From assembly GCA_937915565.1 (NCBI GenBank), contig CALDMH010000176.1, positions 1 to 8,741 on the forward strand: 8,741 nt of DNA, in the 5' to 3' direction. Below the pieces are notes generated by a model. That model was not told the DNA's origin. It was given only the letters and a program-made list of their open reading frames with translations, and ran no database searches. Positions 5,936 to 8,741 of this stretch are shown piece by piece. The position numbers and the translations under genes were made by a program. The stretch's first letter is position 1. The number at the start of each line of letters is the position of its first letter. Source of the DNA: an uncultured Clostridia bacterium. GTDB lineage: Bacteria; Bacillota; Clostridia; Christensenellales; Borkfalkiaceae.

Positions 5936-7328
5936 AAAAGAAGCGCGAATCAAGCTTTCCGACGAGGTGAAATTCGTTATCGAAAGGCTTTCGGAAAGCG
6001 GATTTTCGGCTTACGCCGTGGGAGGGGCGGTTCGGGATAGCGTTCTCGGGCTTTCGCCGTCCGATTGGGACGTTACGACTTCCGCATTGCCGAACCAAAC
6101 CGAAGAAGTATTTTCGGACAAGCGCGTCGTCGAAACGGGCATAAAACACGGCACGGTTACGGTTATCGTAAACGACAAGCCGATTGAGATAACGACTTTC
6201 AGGAAAGAAAGCGGATATTCGGATAATCGTCACCCCGACAAAATCGAATTCGTCGGCGACGTGGCGGAGGATTTAAGGCGCAGAGATTTTACCGTGAATT
6301 CGCTTGCTTACAACGAAAAAGACGGTTTAATCGACTTATACGGGGGTTTATCCGATATAAACGATAAAATAATCCGAGCCGTCGGGAACGCCGAAGAACG
6401 TTTTTCGGAGGATTCTTTAAGGATTATCCGCGCGGTGAGGTTTGCCTCGAAACTCGGTTTTAAAATCGAAGAAAACACGCTTCGCGCGGCGGAAAAACTG
6501 AAATCGGGCCTTGACAACGTTTCCGCAGAGAGAATTTTTTCCGAATTCGTGAAAACGCTTTGCGGCAAAGACGCTTTTAACGCTTTGACGAATTATCGCG
6601 AGATAATTTGCGAGGTCGTTCCCGAAATTCGGGATTGTTTCGATTTTGAACAGCATAGCAAATGGCATTTATACGACGTTTACGAGCATATTTGTCGGTC
6701 GGTTGCGGCGGTTAAAAACGAACCGCAATTTAGGACCGTAATGTTTTTTCACGATATAGCAAAACCCGCCGCTTTTTTTGTAAAGAACGGCGAAGGGCAT
6801 TTTTACGGCCACGCGAAACTTTCCGCGCAGATTGCCGACAGGGTTTTACAGCGGCTGAAAGCTCCTAATTCTTTCAGGAAAAACGTGGTTTTTCTCGTGG
6901 AAAACCACGATTTACCGTTGCCCGAAAGCGATTTTAAACTGAAAAAAATCCTTAACAAAACGGGTGCGGAAGACTTTTTCGATTTAATCGAGGTTAAATA
7001 TGCCGACAATGCGGCGCAGGGAACTGAAATTGCGATTGAAGAAAGAGCGAAAATCGACAAAGCGCGAGCTATGGCGGAAAGAATTGTAAAAAGCGGAGAA
7101 TGCTTTTCTCTTAACTCGCTTGCAATAAGCGGCGAAGACCTTAAAGCCTTGGGTTTTAGCGGCAAAGCCGTCGGAAGCGAACTTGAAAGGTTGTTGCTTC
7201 TTTGTATGGAAACGCCGAGCCTCAACGAGCCGAGTGAACTGAAACGTCTTGCGGAAAAACGAATTGAAAAGAACTCGGAAAAAAACTTTGAAAAGAGTTC
7301 GAAAAAGAATTTTGAAAAGCGTCCGTAA
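5925..7328 (+). CDS. cca: CCA-adding tRNA nucleotidyltransferase with HD domain
   Basis: Adds or repairs the 3' CCA end of tRNAs. The 467-residue protein has a class II nucleotidyltransferase head: GGAVRD (33-38), metal-binding DWD (47-49), HGTVTV (75-80), RRRDFTVNSLAY (118-129) and EDSLRIIRAVRFASKLGF (162-179). An HD domain follows, with H254, H276-D277 (FHDIAKP), H292/H296 and H328-D329 (ENHD), possibly a metal-dependent phosphatase/phosphodiesterase acting on 2',3'-cyclic or 2'-phosphate ends, as described for HD-containing relatives. A C-terminal ISGEDLKALGFSGKAVGSEL element (401-420) is typical of the family. Its ATG overlaps the end of the lipase gene by 11 nt; no clear Shine-Dalgarno precedes it, so coupling to upstream translation is likely. 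A TTG at 5889 could extend it by 12 residues but adds nothing conserved. The last 20 or so residues are a Lys/Glu/Asn repeat tail outside the family core. Confidence 0.92.
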   Translation: MSVKKEARIKLSDEVKFVIERLSESGFSAYAVGGAVRDSVLGLSPSDWDVTTSALPNQTEEVFSDKRVVETGIKHGTVTVIVNDKPIEITTFRKESGYSDNRHPDKIEFVGDVAEDLRRRDFTVNSLAYNEKDGLIDLYGGLSDINDKIIRAVGNAEERFSEDSLRIIRAVRFASKLGFKIEENTLRAAEKLKSGLDNVSAERIFSEFVKTLCGKDAFNALTNYREIICEVVPEIRDCFDFEQHSKWHLYDVYEHICRSVAAVKNEPQFRTVMFFHDIAKPAAFFVKNGEGHFYGHAKLSAQIADRVLQRLKAPNSFRKNVVFLVENHDLPLPESDFKLKKILNKTGAEDFFDLIEVKYADNAAQGTEIAIEERAKIDKARAMAERIVKSGECFSLNSLAISGEDLKALGFSGKAVGSELERLLLLCMETPSLNEPSELKRLAEKRIEKNSEKNFEKSSKKNFEKRP

Positions 7329-7378
7329 TACCCTTTCAAAAGGTATTTCAAAAGCGTTCGTAAAAGCGGTTTAAAAGG
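7264..7378. repeat. Degenerate 24-nt repeat spanning the cca 3' end and the cca-uvrC gap
   Basis: The core TTGAAAAG recurs at 7264, 7288 and 7312, exactly 24 nt apart, and encodes the 8-residue repeat EKNSEKNF / EKSSKKNF / EKRP at the end of the CCA enzyme. Related cores continue after the stop: TTCAAAAG at 7335 and 7347 and TTAAAAGG at 7371, the last two again 24 nt apart. The units at 7312 (TTGAAAAGCGTCCGTAATA) and 7347 (TTCAAAAGCGTTCGTAAAA) are especially alike. This looks like tandem slippage or duplication that has partly decayed, with one copy supplying the stop codon. Confidence 0.6.
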
Positions 7379-7397
7379 TAAGAAGTGAGGCTATAAG
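7370..7397 (+). promoter_or_regulatory. Weak candidate promoter for uvrC
   Basis: TATAAG at 7392-7397 (5 of 6 to the -10 consensus) is preceded at 16 bases by TTTAAA at 7370-7375 (4 of 6 to the -35). It would give a leader of about 17 nt. The gap between cca and uvrC (92 bases) lacks a clear terminator, so read-through from the glpK operon is an equally good explanation for uvrC expression. Confidence 0.25.
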
Positions 7398-7420
7398 TCG
7401 ATTAACAAGGATTTTTCACT

Positions 7421-8698
7421 ATGAATGACGTACTTGAAAGTAAAATAAAGATGTTGCCCTTAAACCCCGGGGTTTACGTTATGCTTGACGAAACGGGGAA
7501 GATTATTTACGTCGGCAAGGCTAAAATTTTAAAAAACAGGGTAAAACAGTATTTTTACTCGACGAAGAAAACCGAAAAAGTTGCCGCGATGGTAAGCAAT
7601 ATAGCCGATTTTTACTATATTATTACCGAATCGGAAATAGACGCGCTTTCGCTGGAAAACAATCTGATAAAAAAACATAAGCCGAGATACAATATTCTTT
7701 TAAAGGACGACAAAACTTATCCTTACATCAAAGTCAATTTAAAGGAAAATTTCCCGTCGTTTACGATAACCCGCAAAATCAAGCGGGACGGCGCGAGGTA
7801 TTTTGGGCCGTTTATGGGCGGCGTCAACGTGAAAGATACTTTGGAAATCGTAAACACCGCTTATTGCATAAGGTTGTGTTCGACTTCTATCGATTTGAAC
7901 AAACCCAAAAGGGAATGTCTTAATTATCATATCGGCAAATGCCTTGCGCCGTGCGCGGGGAAATGCTCCGAAAAGGAATACGCCGAGAGGGTTCGCGGCG
8001 CGCTCGATTTTCTTTCCGGCGACGACGAGCAGGTTGAAAAAATATTAAAAGAGCGAATGTTGAAATGCTCTGAAATCGAAGAATTCGAGCTTGCGCTTTC
8101 ATATAGAGAGAAATTGAAAATGCTCGATAAAATCAAATTGAGGAGAATAACGGCTTTAAATAAATTCGTGAACGCGGACGTTATTTCCGTTGCGACGAAC
8201 GGAGTTTACAGCGCAATCAACGCGCTTTTCATAAGAAGCGGAAGAATGCAGGGCGGAAAGAATTTCGCCGTTGCGGACGCGGAGGAGACGAATTCCGAAA
8301 GGCTTTCGGCGTTTATTGCGAGATATTATAATTCGGAAGTGGAGATTCCCGACGAAATTATGATTTCCGAGCCGATTGACGACGCCGACGTGCTTGCCGA
8401 TTATTTCAAGAAAAACTTCTCGAAAACGGTGCGAATTTACGTTCCCGAACGCGGCGACAAGAAAAAACTCGTCGTTATGGCAACCGAAAACGCGGAGGAT
8501 TACCTCGAAAAAGAGGTTGACAGAATCAAGCATAAGGACGATATGACGACGGCGGCTTGCTTGAAGATGAAAAAGCTCCTTTCGCTTAAAAACGAGCCGA
8601 AACGCATCGAATGTTACGATATTTCGCATATCAGCGGAGTGGATAAAGTCGGTTCGATGGTCGTTTTTGAAAACGGCGAGGCGGAAAAGAACGAGTAC
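7421..8698 (+). CDS. uvrC: Excinuclease ABC subunit C, first 426 codons (truncated at contig end)
   Basis: UvrC makes the two incisions flanking a DNA lesion in nucleotide excision repair, working with UvrB. The start ATG has AAGGA at 7407-7411, 9 nt upstream. The GIY-YIG domain for the 3' cut (about 12-92) shows GVY (17-19), YVG (30-32), R40 and E79. A Cys set, C153, C166, C174 and C178 (ECLNYHIGKCLAPC), matches the positions reported to bind an iron-sulfur cluster in E. coli UvrC; C182 is extra. The UVR segment that contacts UvrB is about 203-238 (VEKILKERMLKCSEIEEFELALSYREKL). The RNase H-like domain for the 5' cut has begun (RIECYDISHISG, with catalytic-type D400). The rest of that domain and the helix-hairpin-helix end, roughly 170-200 residues, are missing because genomic sequence stops at 8698. 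The frame stays open through the adapter that follows, so the apparent continuation is false. Confidence 0.95.
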
Positions 8699-8741
8699 AG
8701 ATCGGAAGAGCGTCGTGTAGGGAAAGAGTGTAGATCTCGGT
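8699..8741 (+). other. Illumina TruSeq adapter read-through (non-genomic contamination)
   Basis: The last 43 bases begin AGATCGGAAGAGCGTCGTGT and continue to TAGATCTCGGT. They equal, base for base as I know it, the reverse complement of the TruSeq universal adapter that ends in GCTCTTCCGATCT. Translated in the uvrC frame they give RSEERRVGKECRSR, which has no counterpart in UvrC, where E-Y-R/K-x-F is expected next. This is untrimmed adapter carried into the assembly, and the true contig end is at or about 8698. The first one to three bases (AGA, an Arg codon) could be genomic by coincidence. Confidence 0.97.

Noticed and set aside
7329..7345. TACC..GGTA hairpin after cca as a terminator
   Set aside because: It has a mismatch, a tiny loop and no T-run, and is better explained as part of the 24-nt repeat.
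1..8741. Mobile, defence or CRISPR system
   Set aside because: No integrase, transposase, regularly spaced direct repeats of CRISPR size, tRNA gene or unfamiliar large ORF is present; nearly all sequence is explained by six known housekeeping families, one membrane-protein end and the adapter.

Overview
This window is chromosomal bacterial housekeeping DNA. It looks like the end of a short-read metagenome or draft contig from an anaerobic, Clostridia-like Bacillota. The lineage is inferred from MurG motif variants of the Bacillota type, a CCA-adding enzyme with a C-terminal HD domain, Shine-Dalgarno starts and mid-range base composition; no marker gene here fixes it. TGA is used as a stop (glpK), so the genetic code appears standard. 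The six main proteins look intact apart from the two at the window edges, and I see no phage, IS, CRISPR, toxin or defence genes.

Layout: (1) 1-242 is the C-terminal end of a small membrane protein, probably CvpA-like. (2) 346-2175 is a short-form alaS behind a clear TTTACA-N17-TATAAT promoter with a leader of only about 20 nt. (3) 2193-2226 is a perfect 16-bp-arm palindrome between the convergent alaS and murG. (4) 2356-3408 on the minus strand is murG. (5) 3409-3534 is the AT-rich divergent promoter region between murG and glpK. (6) 3535-7328 on the plus strand is an overlapping three-gene run: glpK, a monoacylglycerol-lipase-like hydrolase and a CCA-adding enzyme. (7) A roughly 24-nt repeat runs through the 3' end of the cca gene and past its stop. 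(8) 7421-8698 is the first 426 codons of uvrC. (9) 8699-8741 is not genomic: it exactly matches Illumina TruSeq adapter sequence and is fused in frame to uvrC.

How the genes fit together: the hydrolase could release glycerol from monoacylglycerols and GlpK, translated from the overlapping gene upstream, would phosphorylate it. This is a plausible small glyceride-salvage unit. The others cover tRNA maturation and charging (cca, alaS), peptidoglycan lipid II synthesis (murG) and nucleotide excision repair (uvrC). No stretch over 300 bases lacks a gene.

I looked for an undescribed system and did not find one. The points most worth attention are the adapter chimera at the right end, the alanyl-tRNA synthetase lacking two usual regions, the glpK-lipase coupling, and the repeat-built tail of the CCA enzyme.
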